DNA of 48,708 bases from Bacteroidales bacterium UBA5537 (GTDB taxonomy: Bacteria; Bacteroidota; Bacteroidia; Bacteroidales; Lentimicrobiaceae): contig DINP01000035.1 in assembly GCA_002426025.1 (NCBI GenBank), forward strand, positions 3,080-51,787, given 5' to 3'. This document shows, in pieces, positions 7,781 to 17,122 of this stretch (the stretch's first letter is position 1; the number at the start of each line of letters is the position of its first letter). Under the pieces are notes generated by a model that did not search any database, was not told where the DNA came from, and saw nothing but the letters and a program-made list of their open reading frames with translations. A program made the translations under genes and the position numbers.

Positions 7781-9457
7781 TTATTCGGCTTTAGCCATGT
7801 CGCGTTTGCGACCGAATAGCAACAATGCATTGAAAAATGCAAAAAATGTTGCTCCAGCCTGGGTCTCAAGCGTATCTTCTGTTAACATTGACATAAAAAT
7901 GATGACAAAGAAAACCAGGTAATAATAATCGTTGTATTTGCCGGTTATAAATGGAGGATAAAACAGTGTAAACAAAAACCATAATAGTCCGAATACCCCA
8001 AACGCAACAAAGATTGCCAGAAACTGGTTGTGCGATCTGTACCTGAAAGCGTCTTCGAGCTTTGAACCCATTTCCTTGTAGGCGTTTGAAAATGCCAGGT
8101 TAAGGTCACCGGTTCCAACCCCGGTAAGCCAATGGTGTTTAATGATGTAAGCCGATGTTTTCCAGTATTCAACCCGCTGCATAACCGATGATGCATTGGG
8201 GTCGCCATGCTTAACATAATTGGTATAACCCATCACCATCTGATCAATGCGTGAACGGAAACTGAATCGTTCGAGGTAAGCTGCATTTGCAACCCCGTTT
8301 TCAATTTGTCTTATTTCTTCTTCCTTAAGGCTCCATACCCCGTCGGCATCTTTTCGCAGGTTTTTAGAATTCAAATACCTGACCAGGGTATGGCACAATT
8401 CCTGCCCTTTGTTATCGAGTCCATCATAACTCAGGTTACTACGCTTATTCCATTCCTGCCTAAGTTCAGCCGGGGCCATGTAAAGGCCAATATATTTTCC
8501 TTTTTCAACTCCGTAAGAACAGGTGTCGTGGATGTAAGGGGTTCCATGACTGGTATATTTTTCGAGACTACTGAAATCAACCTTTTCAACGTTGTTAAAT
8601 TGCCTGACCTCATGTCTGAAAAGATTTAATGTAAAAACAGGGGATATGGCTAAAACCAATACAACGATTACCTTAAAATAAAGTGGCTTAATCCTGAAAG
8701 CTCCCAGTAGTATGAAAATATAAATGAGCAGTCCGGCTATAACCAATCCCGTTACCGATTCAAGTAAAAAAAGGAAGAAAAAAAGCCAGATTATGCCAAT
8801 GCCAACCACAATGTTGGCGGTAGTTCCTGAAAAAACCTTTTTGTAAAGGAAGTAGAATAAAATAAAAATCGAAAAACAAATGGTCAATCCGAACCTGATG
8901 TGCGAAATAAATATACTTATTTCGCGGGGATCACTCACATGTCTGGTGAGTAGAATATAGGTTCCGGAAACTGTTCCGGCGAAAACCGCCAGACTGAAAA
9001 ACGTCAGCAGACGCGTTAGTCGCTCCTTTGAAAGCGCTGCAGAAGTTGAAATAATAACCGGGAGGCTCAGCAATGGAAGTTTTATGCGCAGGTCTTTCAG
9101 GGCGTAGTTAAGGTCGGTAGTGTAAAGAACCCCGGCAACATGGATAAAATAAAGGGAAATCACAACCAGGGCAGCCGGATTGTTGAACAACATCCTGAAT
9201 TTTCCGCCTACATTAAGGCCAACGGTAATAAAGTAGTTTTTTATTCGGTTAACCGGCTTCCCACCTTTGCTTAACCCCTTTTTAAAATCAGCACCTTCGT
9301 GTATCCATAATCCTAACAGCAGGAATTGTGAAATACTCATGCCAAATTCCGATAAGGGAATTGACATGGCAATCAATATCATCGCATAGAACATCCATGA
9401 AGAGACATCGGTTTTGATGCCCCATTCTTTAGGTCTGATTATGGATGAAGTAACCAT
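7781..9457 (-). CDS. O-antigen ligase/polymerase family membrane protein
   Basis: 558 residues with about twelve transmembrane segments and a large extracytoplasmic loop (about 290-440) ending in HHWLTGVGTGDLNLAFSNAY. The motif GVGTGD followed by RSHNQFLAIFVAFGVFGLLWF is the signature region of the Wzy_C/O-antigen ligase (WaaL-like) family. Such proteins join polysaccharide to lipid A-core or to proteins, or polymerise repeat units. No glycosyltransferases flank it, which favours a ligase over a polymerase, but the acceptor is unknown. It begins 7 nt after the protease stop codon, so they are co-transcribed. Confidence 0.85.
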   Translation of the reverse strand: MVTSSIIRPKEWGIKTDVSSWMFYAMILIAMSIPLSEFGMSISQFLLLGLWIHEGADFKKGLSKGGKPVNRIKNYFITVGLNVGGKFRMLFNNPAALVVISLYFIHVAGVLYTTDLNYALKDLRIKLPLLSLPVIISTSAALSKERLTRLLTFFSLAVFAGTVSGTYILLTRHVSDPREISIFISHIRFGLTICFSIFILFYFLYKKVFSGTTANIVVGIGIIWLFFFLFLLESVTGLVIAGLLIYIFILLGAFRIKPLYFKVIVVLVLAISPVFTLNLFRHEVRQFNNVEKVDFSSLEKYTSHGTPYIHDTCSYGVEKGKYIGLYMAPAELRQEWNKRSNLSYDGLDNKGQELCHTLVRYLNSKNLRKDADGVWSLKEEEIRQIENGVANAAYLERFSFRSRIDQMVMGYTNYVKHGDPNASSVMQRVEYWKTSAYIIKHHWLTGVGTGDLNLAFSNAYKEMGSKLEDAFRYRSHNQFLAIFVAFGVFGLLWFLFTLFYPPFITGKYNDYYYLVFFVIIFMSMLTEDTLETQAGATFFAFFNALLLFGRKRDMAKAE

Positions 9458-9464
9458 AACCCGA

Positions 9465-11141
9465 CTATGATTTTGTGTTGGTCAGGTTGCTGGTTCCGTC
9501 CAGAATAGCTTTGTAGGTTTTCTCGTCTTTAAGTATTTCAATGGCTGATTTAACTTCCTTGTCTTCGGTGAGCGATGCTTTTATGCGGCCTTTCTGAAAA
9601 TAATATCGCGAAACAATCTCACTGCGAAGCATTGATTTAATGTCATCGCTGTACTTTATAAGATCAGCCTGCTTGTTATGCATCATTTTCGATTCGAGCA
9701 GATCAAATTCGGGTTTGAGTTCGGTATAATATTGCTCTTTTTCGGCAGTTTTCTTGAGATCAGAAAGCATTTTCTCACTGCGGGTTGTGTAATCGTAATC
9801 TTTGTCGTGCAGCCAGGCAACGAAGTCATTGAAAATGTCATCGGTTATAACAAACTCTTTTGGTTCAGCGATGCTTTCATGTTCGCGCCTGAATTTGTTT
9901 GCATAATCAAAAATCAGGTATTTGGTTATCAGGCTTACCGCGATGTTGCTTGCTATCTGCTCTTCAGCAGAAATATCCGGAACAATTCCGCCTCCATCGT
10001 AAACGATACGCCCGGCTTTGGTCTTAAAGCTGTTGATCAGAGAGTCAGGGATGGTACGTGAATATCCGAGACTGTCGTGGGTGGCATAATCGATGGCCTG
10101 GATGCATCTGCCGCTGGGAATGTAGTATTTGGCAACTGTAACCTTCATTTGTGTATTGTAGGTCAGTGGAATAATATTCTGGACCAGACCTTTTCCGAAA
10201 GTGCGCTCACCTAATATCACAGCCCTGTCGAGGTCTTGCAGGGCTCCGGCAACAATTTCTGAAGCGGAGGCGCTATACCCGTTCACCAGAACTACCATTG
10301 GGATATCAAGATCAACGGGCTGCACAAACGTTTTGTATGATTTGTTGCGATCGGGTGTTTTGCCCTTGGTGCTGACAACCAGTTCGCCTTTTTTTACAAA
10401 TAGATTGGTGATGCTGACAGCTTCGTTCATAAGTCCTCCTCCGTTATCCCGCAGGTCAACAATAAGCCCCTTCAGTGTTCCTGATTCCTTCAGTTTCATA
10501 AAGGCATCCCTCACTTCTTTGCCTGAATTCTGCGTAAAGCCGGTTAGTTTAATATATCCGGTATTTTCGTCAAGCATCTCAGCATAAGCAACATTAGGGA
10601 TTGAAACGTTTTCACGCATAACGGTGATTTCGATGGGCGATTTTTCACCATCACGTCCAATGGTAATTTTAATTGATGTGCCGGGCTGGCCTTTCAAAAT
10701 AGCACTCACATCGCTGACTGATTTTCCTTTAGCATCTTTTTCATTTATTTTAAGGATGCGGTCGCCCGGAATCAGGCCTGCTTTTATGGCTGGAGACCCT
10801 TCGTAAGGCTCTGAAACCACAACGTAATCGCCCTGTTTGTGAATCAGTGCCCCAATTCCTCCATACTGGCCTGTTGTCATAAAGGCAAAATCTTCGATTT
10901 GCGATTCAGAAATGTAAACGGTGTAAGGGTCCAGCTTATTCAACATGGCATCAATGCCTGTTTTTATCAGGTCGCCGTAGTTTAACTCATCAACGTAGTT
11001 GTTGTTGAGTTCTTTGCAGACGGTTGTGAAGATGTCGAGATTTTTGGAAATCTCAAAATTTGATGAATTCTGCGCCTGTATAGCAATGCTTCCTGAAAAA
11101 GTCAGCAAAACGATCAAAGCTATGTTATAAACTTTTTTCAT
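9465..11141 (-). CDS. ctp: C-terminal processing peptidase (S41, CtpA/Prc type)
   Basis: 558 residues: signal peptide (about 1-24, ending IAIQAQ), an N-terminal helical region, a PDZ domain (about 90-175, GIGALIHKQGD ... GDRILKINEKDA) and the S41 protease core. The catalytic serine is S292 in GYSASASEIVAG and the general-base lysine is K317 in ERTFGKGLVQ; the 25-residue spacing matches Prc. The C-terminal 150 residues form a charged helical tail. It acts in the periplasm, trimming or degrading proteins from their C-terminus. It lies directly after yidD and before the O-antigen ligase-like gene in one cluster. Confidence 0.95.
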   Translation of the reverse strand: MKKVYNIALIVLLTFSGSIAIQAQNSSNFEISKNLDIFTTVCKELNNNYVDELNYGDLIKTGIDAMLNKLDPYTVYISESQIEDFAFMTTGQYGGIGALIHKQGDYVVVSEPYEGSPAIKAGLIPGDRILKINEKDAKGKSVSDVSAILKGQPGTSIKITIGRDGEKSPIEITVMRENVSIPNVAYAEMLDENTGYIKLTGFTQNSGKEVRDAFMKLKESGTLKGLIVDLRDNGGGLMNEAVSITNLFVKKGELVVSTKGKTPDRNKSYKTFVQPVDLDIPMVVLVNGYSASASEIVAGALQDLDRAVILGERTFGKGLVQNIIPLTYNTQMKVTVAKYYIPSGRCIQAIDYATHDSLGYSRTIPDSLINSFKTKAGRIVYDGGGIVPDISAEEQIASNIAVSLITKYLIFDYANKFRREHESIAEPKEFVITDDIFNDFVAWLHDKDYDYTTRSEKMLSDLKKTAEKEQYYTELKPEFDLLESKMMHNKQADLIKYSDDIKSMLRSEIVSRYYFQKGRIKASLTEDKEVKSAIEILKDEKTYKAILDGTSNLTNTKS

Positions 11142-11167
11142 AGTTGTTTTAATTTGAGGGTTGTTGA

Positions 11168-11389
11168 TCAGGGAACCGGATCATATCCGCTGCCTCCCCA
11201 GGGATGACATGAAAGGACTCTTTTAATCGTCAACCAGCCGCCTTTAAACGGCCCATGTTTTTTTAGCGCCTCAATGCCATATGCCGAGCATGTAGGCGTA
11301 TAACGGCACGAAGGAGGCAGATAGGGCGAAATGGCTCCCTGATAGAGTTTTATCAAGCCAATCAACAGATTAGACAGTAGTCGTTTCAT
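11168..11389 (-). CDS. yidD: Membrane protein insertion efficiency factor YidD
   Basis: 73-residue protein with the family pattern LIGLIKLYQGAISPYLPPSC, then TPTCSAYGIEALKKHG and GWLTIKRVLSCHPWGG. It is a small membrane-associated helper of YidC-dependent membrane protein insertion. Its start overlaps the rnpA 3' end by 20 nt, the classic rnpA-yidD overlap. Cysteines and the SCRYTPTCS motif are intact. Confidence 0.95.
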   Translation of the reverse strand: MKRLLSNLLIGLIKLYQGAISPYLPPSCRYTPTCSAYGIEALKKHGPFKGGWLTIKRVLSCHPWGGSGYDPVP

Positions 11390-11753
11390 AATCCTTGATT
11401 AAACGCTGAAGCAGTTGGATTATTATAGGTTCAAGCGAATTGATTTCAGGTATTTCTTTGCCGGCGTAAATTAAGGCAAGAAAACAGGTTTTTTCAGAAA
11501 GATTTTCTTCCGCAATATACTTGTTTCGACGGTAACACTCCCTGAGCAAACGCTTTATATAGTTTCGGTCAACAGCTTTTTTAAAGTTTCTTTTAGAAAC
11601 AGATATCAATACTTTTAATGCCGGTTTGCCGGTCCAGTTACCTGGAAGCCAGATTAGCTTTACCGGATGTCTGAAAAATGAATGCCCCTCATTAAAGAGC
11701 CTTTGGATTTCAATGGTGTTGCACAAATGTTCCTGCTTTCCGAATGTTTGCAT
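11370..11753 (-). CDS. rnpA: Ribonuclease P protein component
   Basis: 127 residues from the ATG at 11753; the frame extends 7 codons upstream, but MQTFGKQEHLCN is the normal N-terminus. It is the protein cofactor of RNase P for tRNA 5' maturation. The RNA-binding signature is SVSKRNFKKAVDRNYIKR plus LLRECYR. It overlaps yidD and follows hemD, the usual Bacteroidetes setting; rpmH, the usual partner in other phyla, is not here. Confidence 0.95.
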   Translation of the reverse strand: MQTFGKQEHLCNTIEIQRLFNEGHSFFRHPVKLIWLPGNWTGKPALKVLISVSKRNFKKAVDRNYIKRLLRECYRRNKYIAEENLSEKTCFLALIYAGKEIPEINSLEPIIIQLLQRLIKDYETTTV

Positions 11754-11805
11754 GGCAAAAAAAAAGTTGTACAAACTACCTGTGAATTCCTTTCACATGC
11801 TGAAA

Positions 11806-12561
11806 TTACTTGTTTTTCGCGTTTGCGGCAAGAAACTGCTCAATGGCTTTCGCCATTGAAGGGGCAGTAGGTGTTGGAGCTTCTATCTGAATAGTCAACC
11901 CTGCTTCACGGGCAGTTGCAGCAGTAGTTTGTCCGAAAACGCCAACCGCTTTCTCTCCCTGCTTAAAGTCAGGAAAGTTTTTGTACAACGATTTAATTCC
12001 TGAAGGGCTGAAGAAAATCATCAGGTCGTATTTATCGGGTTGAAGGAATGTCATATCCTCGGCCACGGTGCGATACATAACGGCTTTTGCATAAGTAATT
12101 TTATGCTGATCAAGCATGTCCGATAGCTCAGGATTATGCTCCTCGTTGCAGGGTAGCAAATATTTCTCAGATTTATGTTTTCTGATGATGTCCACAAGAT
12201 CATGTAGCTCAGACGTGCTGAAGAAAATTTTGCGTTTACGGTATTGAATGTATTTCTGAAGGTAATAAGCCGTTGCCTCCGACGAACAGAAATATTTCAT
12301 TGTTTCAGGTATATCAGTCCGAAGCTCGGCAGCCAGCCTGAAATAATTATCAACTCCGTGTTTGCTAGTAAAAATTACGGCAGTATTGTCAGCTAACCTG
12401 ACTTTGTTTTCTTTCCTGAAATCGATTGAAGTTAATCCCTCTATTTTAAAGAATTTGTGAAAATCAACATTCAGGCAGTATTTTTTGGTAATTTCACCAT
12501 AGGGTGATTTCTCAAAATCAGCAGGCTTAGGCTGTGAAATCAGTACGTTTTTGATTTTCAA
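11806..12561 (-). CDS. hemD: Uroporphyrinogen-III synthase
   Basis: 251 residues with the two-lobed HemD fold: KIKNVLISQPKP at the N-terminus, AVIFTSKHGVDNYFRL near 61-76, and FFSPSGIKSLYKNF and VGVFGQTTAATAREAGL in the C-terminal part. It cyclises hydroxymethylbilane to uroporphyrinogen III in haem synthesis. Sequence conservation in this family is weak, but the lobes, length and its place between DUF4271 and rnpA make the call firm. A -7 box inside the end of the DUF4271 gene may give it its own promoter. Confidence 0.92.
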   Translation of the reverse strand: MKIKNVLISQPKPADFEKSPYGEITKKYCLNVDFHKFFKIEGLTSIDFRKENKVRLADNTAVIFTSKHGVDNYFRLAAELRTDIPETMKYFCSSEATAYYLQKYIQYRKRKIFFSTSELHDLVDIIRKHKSEKYLLPCNEEHNPELSDMLDQHKITYAKAVMYRTVAEDMTFLQPDKYDLMIFFSPSGIKSLYKNFPDFKQGEKAVGVFGQTTAATAREAGLTIQIEAPTPTAPSMAKAIEQFLAANAKNK

Positions 12562-12621
12562 GTTTAAAAAGTATTAGAATTTGACTTATGCTGTGTTACC
12601 AATTAACCGGCAGCTTAACTG

Positions 12622-13551
12622 CTATGAATCAGTAATTGAAACCAATCTGAATAAGAAAAGTACCGGTAAAATTTCGAGGGTGCAAAGATACAAAAATAAA
12701 TACACTACCGAAAACGTTTGCGTTGAGATTCCAACTAACAGGCTGCGCAAAAAACGCATACCCATTCCCATCAGCAAAATTCCAGCTGCAACATACATTA
12801 CCACAGGGTTTGCCGTATAGAATCCGGCTATTACAACAGGGAAAATAACAATACCTATCCCTGCATTATAAATCAGATTCGTAAGTATCAATTCTCCGGC
12901 GCTTTGTTTCGTTTTAAATATGTTTCCGGTAATTTTTATCAAGGCTATTTTCAGAAACCACAAACCTGCTAGGCTACCCATTATCACAACAAAAACAAGC
13001 AGCGAATTTTTTAGGCCAGGCCAGAGGCTTATGTATTTGAGCCCAAGCTGGTGTATGATCACTGAAAGACTTGCCAGATAGATAAATGCTAAACCAGGTG
13101 TAATCCGCTCTTCTGACAGATTTCCATCGCGCATCAGTTGATTTACATGGTGTCTGGCCAGAATGGCTTTGAAAAGCTGTTTGATACGGCGGAAATTGTA
13201 AAACCTTATCCAGGTTAGAATTATCAGGCAAGCTATGAAAACACCGGTAAGCCAGTCGTAGTTGATTTGCATCCTTACTGTAGGCTCAATCTTCTTATTG
13301 TGAGTTGCTGAAATGTAAAAAATAGACTGTTTGTTGTAAACCGGTAATTTTTCCGTAGAGTCCTCTTTTTCAGCAGGAAGGATGATTTCTTTCAATTGAA
13401 AACTGAAGGAAGAATCATGCTTCACCGGATTCAGGCTATCTGTCAGATAATCATAATAATGCAATACAGAGTCAGCCGCTGGAGTCGTATCTGAAATGAT
13501 GGACTTAAGGTAAAAGTCTGAAACGCCTGATTGCTGAACTATATTTGTCAT
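12622..13551 (-). CDS. DUF4271 domain membrane protein
   Basis: 309 residues. The first 100 are soluble and charged, followed by about six transmembrane helices between 105 and 305 (first WLTGVFIACLIILTWIRFY, last FSVVYLFLYLCTLEILPVLF). The fold and position immediately upstream of hemD match the DUF4271 family, which is found in Bacteroidetes and has no known function. It heads the cluster running down to cdd. Association with haem synthesis or the envelope is only suggested by synteny. Confidence 0.8.
   Translation of the reverse strand: MTNIVQQSGVSDFYLKSIISDTTPAADSVLHYYDYLTDSLNPVKHDSSFSFQLKEIILPAEKEDSTEKLPVYNKQSIFYISATHNKKIEPTVRMQINYDWLTGVFIACLIILTWIRFYNFRRIKQLFKAILARHHVNQLMRDGNLSEERITPGLAFIYLASLSVIIHQLGLKYISLWPGLKNSLLVFVVIMGSLAGLWFLKIALIKITGNIFKTKQSAGELILTNLIYNAGIGIVIFPVVIAGFYTANPVVMYVAAGILLMGMGMRFLRSLLVGISTQTFSVVYLFLYLCTLEILPVLFLFRLVSITDS
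12683..12690 (-). promoter_or_regulatory. Possible internal promoter for hemD-rnpA
   Basis: TATCTTTG on the minus strand, within the last codons of the DUF4271 gene, about 120 nt before the hemD ATG. Only the -7 element is a good match. Confidence 0.35.
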
Positions 13552-13559
13552 TGTGGGTG

Positions 13560-13567
13560 CAAAATTA
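13560..13567 (-). promoter_or_regulatory. Possible promoter of the DUF4271-hemD cluster
   Basis: TAATTTTG on the minus strand, 9 nt before the DUF4271 ATG at 13551. The -33 element is not recognisable. Confidence 0.35.
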
Positions 13568-13747
13568 ATACTTTTTAGCTTGTCAGACAGGACGAAGCGT
13601 CTTAAGTGATTTTTAGTTCAGCAATTATTTGCTTAAAAGAAAAACTGAATTTTCGGATAGTTAAAATTCAGAATATCAAGTAAATATGTCCATATTATCT
13701 TTACTTAAATAATAGTCCTTTTTATAGGAATAAGCCTGAATAAGTTC

Positions 13748-13755
13748 TAAATTTG
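13748..13755 (+). promoter_or_regulatory. Promoter of the pta-hbd-ackA operon (-7 box)
   Basis: TAAATTTG lies 51 nt before the pta ATG in the divergent region 13552-13806. No clear TTG was found at 18-21 nt upstream. The remainder of this 255-bp region shows nothing else. Confidence 0.45.
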
Positions 13756-13806
13756 CCGCCTGAATTTCAATGAATTTAATAGTTTTCCTGCTAAAATGAC
13801 TACAAG

Positions 13807-14817
13807 ATGTCACTAATGAATACAATCAGGGAGAATGCGCAAAATGCTGACAAGTGCATCGTTCTTCCTGAGGGAACGGAGGAGCGCACCCTAAAAGCAG
13901 CCGATTTTATCCTGAAAGAAAAAATTGCACGAATCATTCTTATTGGAAACAAATCGGAGATTGATAAAAAGATTATTGAGTACGGGCTTCAGTTTATTTC
14001 CCAGGCTCGGATTATTGATCCGGTTGAAAATCCTGATAAAGAGCAATATGCAGCTATGCTGTTTGAAATCAGGAAATCAAAAGGCTTAACTTACGAAGAG
14101 GCACTCAAGTTGGTTGAGGACCCTCTTTATCTGGCTACTTTGCTCATTAAAGCCGGTGAGGCTGATGGTGAAGTTGCCGGGGCCATGAATGCAACAGGCA
14201 ACGTACTTCGTCCTGCGTTTCAGGTTATAAAAACCTTGCCGGGAATCAGTGTAGTTTCGGGAGCTTTCCTGATGATTTTTAAGGATAATCCTTATGTTCC
14301 CGGAAATATTCTAGTGTTTGCCGATTGTGCAGTTCATCCTGACCCAACAGCCTCAGAACTTGCCGAAATTGCAGTTTCAACAGCATTAACTGCAAAATCA
14401 ATTGCCGGTATTGAACCCAGGGTAGCTATGTTGAGCTTTTCGACCAAAGGCAGTGCCAAACATGCATTGTGCGATAAAGTTATTGAAGCCACCCGTATTG
14501 CCCGAGAAAAGGCGCCCTGGCTCGAAATTGACGGCGAACTGCAAGCTGATGCCGCTATTGTTGAATCAGTAGGTATGCACAAAGCGCCTGGCAGTCCGAT
14601 TGCCGGAAAAGCCAATGTGCTTGTTTTTCCGAGCCTCGAAACCGGCAATATTGCCTATAAACTTGTGCAGCGTTTGGCTGGCGCTGAAGCAATCGGACCG
14701 GTACTGCAAGGCATGGCAGCTCCAATCAACGATCTTTCCAGAGGTTGCTCGGTAAGCGATATTGTTAACCTTGTTGCGATTACTGCTAACCAGGCTGCCG
14801 GAATGAATAAAAAATAA
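13807..14817 (+). CDS. pta: Phosphate acetyltransferase
   Basis: 336 residues, the length of short-form Pta. It interconverts acetyl-CoA plus phosphate with acetyl phosphate plus CoA. Family blocks: CIVLPEGTEERTLKAA near 18-33, GAMNATGNVLRPAFQVIKT near 125-143, and near the C-terminus GPVLQGMAAPINDLSRG and SVSDIVNLVAITANQA, which favour Pta over phosphate butyryltransferase. It lies in one operon with an Hbd-like gene (24-nt gap) and ackA, giving the acetate/ATP branch of fermentation. The start at 13807 is followed by an alternative ATG three codons on. Confidence 0.93.
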   Translation: MSLMNTIRENAQNADKCIVLPEGTEERTLKAADFILKEKIARIILIGNKSEIDKKIIEYGLQFISQARIIDPVENPDKEQYAAMLFEIRKSKGLTYEEALKLVEDPLYLATLLIKAGEADGEVAGAMNATGNVLRPAFQVIKTLPGISVVSGAFLMIFKDNPYVPGNILVFADCAVHPDPTASELAEIAVSTALTAKSIAGIEPRVAMLSFSTKGSAKHALCDKVIEATRIAREKAPWLEIDGELQADAAIVESVGMHKAPGSPIAGKANVLVFPSLETGNIAYKLVQRLAGAEAIGPVLQGMAAPINDLSRGCSVSDIVNLVAITANQAAGMNKK

Positions 14818-14841
14818 TTTAAACTAAAATAATTTTCAAAA

Positions 14842-15810
14842 ATGTCAGAACGATTAGAAGATTTTAGCCTTGGCAAAACTATGCATTCCAAAGGTTCCCT
14901 TCAAAAAATAGGGGTTGTGGGCTGCGGTGCCATGGGGCAGGAGATTTCTGTATTGATCAGTCAATCGGGAATCGAAGTTGTTTTTATTGATATCAGTGAT
15001 GAACGTGTTACAGAAGTATTGAGAAGGATTGAAGCCCAACTTGACGACCGCATCAGCAAATGGGGGCTTACCGGAAGTGAGAAAAAACTGATCATGTCGC
15101 GGATTAAAGGCTCAACAGATTATTCTGAGTTGTCAGATTGCGAAATAGTTTTTGAAACGGTTAATTCCAAGAAGAAAGGAACAAGCCAGGAACTCCGTCA
15201 GGAAATTTTCCGAAAAATTGAATCTGTGGTTGCTCCAGATACCATTATTGCTTCCAACACAGCAACATTAATGATCTCAGAAATTTCATCGGTATTAAAA
15301 CATCCTGAGCGGGCAATGGGGCTGCATTTCTTTTCCCCTGTTGCCAAAGTTAAGATTATTGAAGCAGTGCGTTCGGTTTATACCAACAATGAAACCTATG
15401 CCATGGTGAGCAAGCTTGCTCTTCTGATCGGCAAGAAACTTATTAATGTTAATGAATCTTCAGGAAACATCAGCACACGGATGCTTGTGCCGCTGATAAA
15501 TGAAGCCTGCGAGATATTGATGGAGGGTGTTGCCACAGTTCATGATATTGACGAAACAATGAAGGAGACTTCAGGATTGCAATTGGGGCCTTTCGAAATG
15601 GCCGATAAAATCGGACTTGACAAGGTATTGAAATGGATGGAAAACCTTTATACCGAATTTGGTGAGAAGAAGTACAAACCATCGCCGGTACTAAAGAGAC
15701 TGGTCAGAGCTAACCTGGTTGGACGCCGCGTAAACGAAGGATTTTACCTCTATAAAGGTGATAAACGGTATGCTAAAAAAGGTTCAATTACCAATCTGGG
15801 TCGCGAATAG
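14842..15810 (+). CDS. Divergent 3-hydroxyacyl-CoA dehydrogenase (Hbd-like)
   Basis: 322 residues. An N-terminal extension of about 20 residues precedes the Rossmann motif GVVGCGAMG (25-33); the C-terminal helical domain ends in VGRRVNEGFYLY. Compared with canonical 3-hydroxybutyryl-CoA dehydrogenase, the serine (S138 in ASNTATL), histidine (H162 in LHFFSP) and glutamate (E174 in KIIEAVRS) are kept. The usual APGFVVNR block, which supplies the substrate-contacting Asn, reads SSGNISTR here, putting Thr212 in the Asn position. The fold should be intact but activity or substrate may differ. It sits between pta and ackA, suggesting a role tied to acyl-CoA/acyl-phosphate metabolism. Confidence 0.8.
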   Translation: MSERLEDFSLGKTMHSKGSLQKIGVVGCGAMGQEISVLISQSGIEVVFIDISDERVTEVLRRIEAQLDDRISKWGLTGSEKKLIMSRIKGSTDYSELSDCEIVFETVNSKKKGTSQELRQEIFRKIESVVAPDTIIASNTATLMISEISSVLKHPERAMGLHFFSPVAKVKIIEAVRSVYTNNETYAMVSKLALLIGKKLINVNESSGNISTRMLVPLINEACEILMEGVATVHDIDETMKETSGLQLGPFEMADKIGLDKVLKWMENLYTEFGEKKYKPSPVLKRLVRANLVGRRVNEGFYLYKGDKRYAKKGSITNLGRE

Positions 15811-15846
15811 TATTGTTGCCTCAATTAATTAAGAAAAAACATAAAA

Positions 15847-17052
15847 ATGAAAATAGTAGTACTGAACTGTGGAAGTTCATCCATAAAATACCAATTATTT
15901 GACCTGCCATCGCGCGATGTGCTGGCCAAAGGGCTTGTTGATAAAATCGGTTTGAAAGGTTCTTTGATTAAACATTCGCGAAATGATGGTACAGATGTGA
16001 AACTCGAAGGCGAAATTCTTGATCACCAGGCAGGTATCGAATATCTGTTGGGAATTCTCATCAGCGAAAAATACGGAAGTATGAAAAGCCTCGATGAGAT
16101 TCATGCTGTAGGACATCGCGTGGTTCACGCAGGTGAGAAATTCAATGGCAGTGTGTATATTTCGGGCGAAGTTATTGATGCCCTCGAAGAATGTATTGAT
16201 CTGGCACCGCTTCACAATCCGCCAAACCTCAAGGGAATTTATTCTATTACCAAACTTTTACCCGATATTCCACAGGTTGGTGTTTTCGATACCGCTTTTC
16301 ACCAGACAATGCCCGATTACGTATATCTGTATGGTATTCCTTATTCTCTTTACGAGAAACACAAAATCCGCAGGTATGGTTTCCATGGATCATCGCATAG
16401 GTACGTTTCGCAGCGCGCTTGCGATATTCTTGGAAAGAATCTTTCAGATCTTAAAATTATCACCTGCCACTTGGGAAACGGAGCTTCAATCGCAGCCATT
16501 AAAAATGGTAAATCGCTCGATACTTCAATGGGTATGACCCCGATTGAAGGATTGATGATGGGAACCCGTACCGGCGATCTCGATATTGGTGCTTTTATCC
16601 AGATAATCAATAAGGAAGAAATTGATGTTCCTGTGGCCAACACCTTGGTAAACAAGCATAGCGGAATGTTGGGTGTCTCTGGTATTTCTTCAGATATGCG
16701 CGATGTCGAAATTGCTGCCGAGCAGGGAAATAAACGAGCCCAGGTTACACTTGAAATGTATTACTATCGTATCCGAAAATATATCGGAGCTTATACAGCC
16801 GCAATGGGTGGTGTAGACTTGATCATATTTACAGGTGGTGTCGGTGAAAACGATTCTGTAACACGATACCTGACCACAAAAGATATGGAATACATGGGAC
16901 TTGAATTTGACCAGGAAAAGAACAATGGACTTCGTGGCAAAGAGGCTATCCTGAGCAAGGAAAACTCAAAGGTTACCGTAATGGTAGTGCCGACCAACGA
17001 GGAGCTGGTTATTGCGCTCGATACCTATGATATTGTTTCAGCAATGAAATAG
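15847..17052 (+). CDS. ackA: Acetate kinase
   Basis: 401 residues, the normal AckA length (butyrate kinases are about 355). It makes ATP and acetate from acetyl phosphate. Motifs: VVLNCGSSSIKYQLF at the N-terminus, VGHRVVHAGEKF near 86-97, RYGFHGSSHRYVS near 178-190, MGTRTGDLD near 238-246 and FTGGVGEND near 325-333. It is the last gene of the pta operon (36-nt gap) and is followed by a strong terminator. Confidence 0.97.
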   Translation: MKIVVLNCGSSSIKYQLFDLPSRDVLAKGLVDKIGLKGSLIKHSRNDGTDVKLEGEILDHQAGIEYLLGILISEKYGSMKSLDEIHAVGHRVVHAGEKFNGSVYISGEVIDALEECIDLAPLHNPPNLKGIYSITKLLPDIPQVGVFDTAFHQTMPDYVYLYGIPYSLYEKHKIRRYGFHGSSHRYVSQRACDILGKNLSDLKIITCHLGNGASIAAIKNGKSLDTSMGMTPIEGLMMGTRTGDLDIGAFIQIINKEEIDVPVANTLVNKHSGMLGVSGISSDMRDVEIAAEQGNKRAQVTLEMYYYRIRKYIGAYTAAMGGVDLIIFTGGVGENDSVTRYLTTKDMEYMGLEFDQEKNNGLRGKEAILSKENSKVTVMVVPTNEELVIALDTYDIVSAMK

Positions 17053-17065
17053 CAGGCTGCTTTAT

Positions 17066-17104
17066 AAATGAAAGAGGCCGCACTGGATGCGGCCTCTTTC
17101 ATTT
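17066..17104. terminator. Bidirectional terminator, ackA / yebC
   Basis: Perfect 17-bp inverted repeat (arms 17066-17082 and 17088-17104, loop CTGGA) with a GAGGCCGCA core and A/T-rich ends. It lies between the convergent ackA and yebC genes and can work in both directions. Confidence 0.9.
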
Positions 17105-17122
17105 TATATTGAGTGGGTTTTG

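Noticed and set aside
13807..17052. Butyrate-forming operon (ptb-hbd-buk)
   Set aside because: Gene lengths and C-terminal motifs match Pta (336 residues) and AckA (401 residues), not Ptb (about 300) and Buk (about 355), and the Hbd-like protein lacks an active-site residue.
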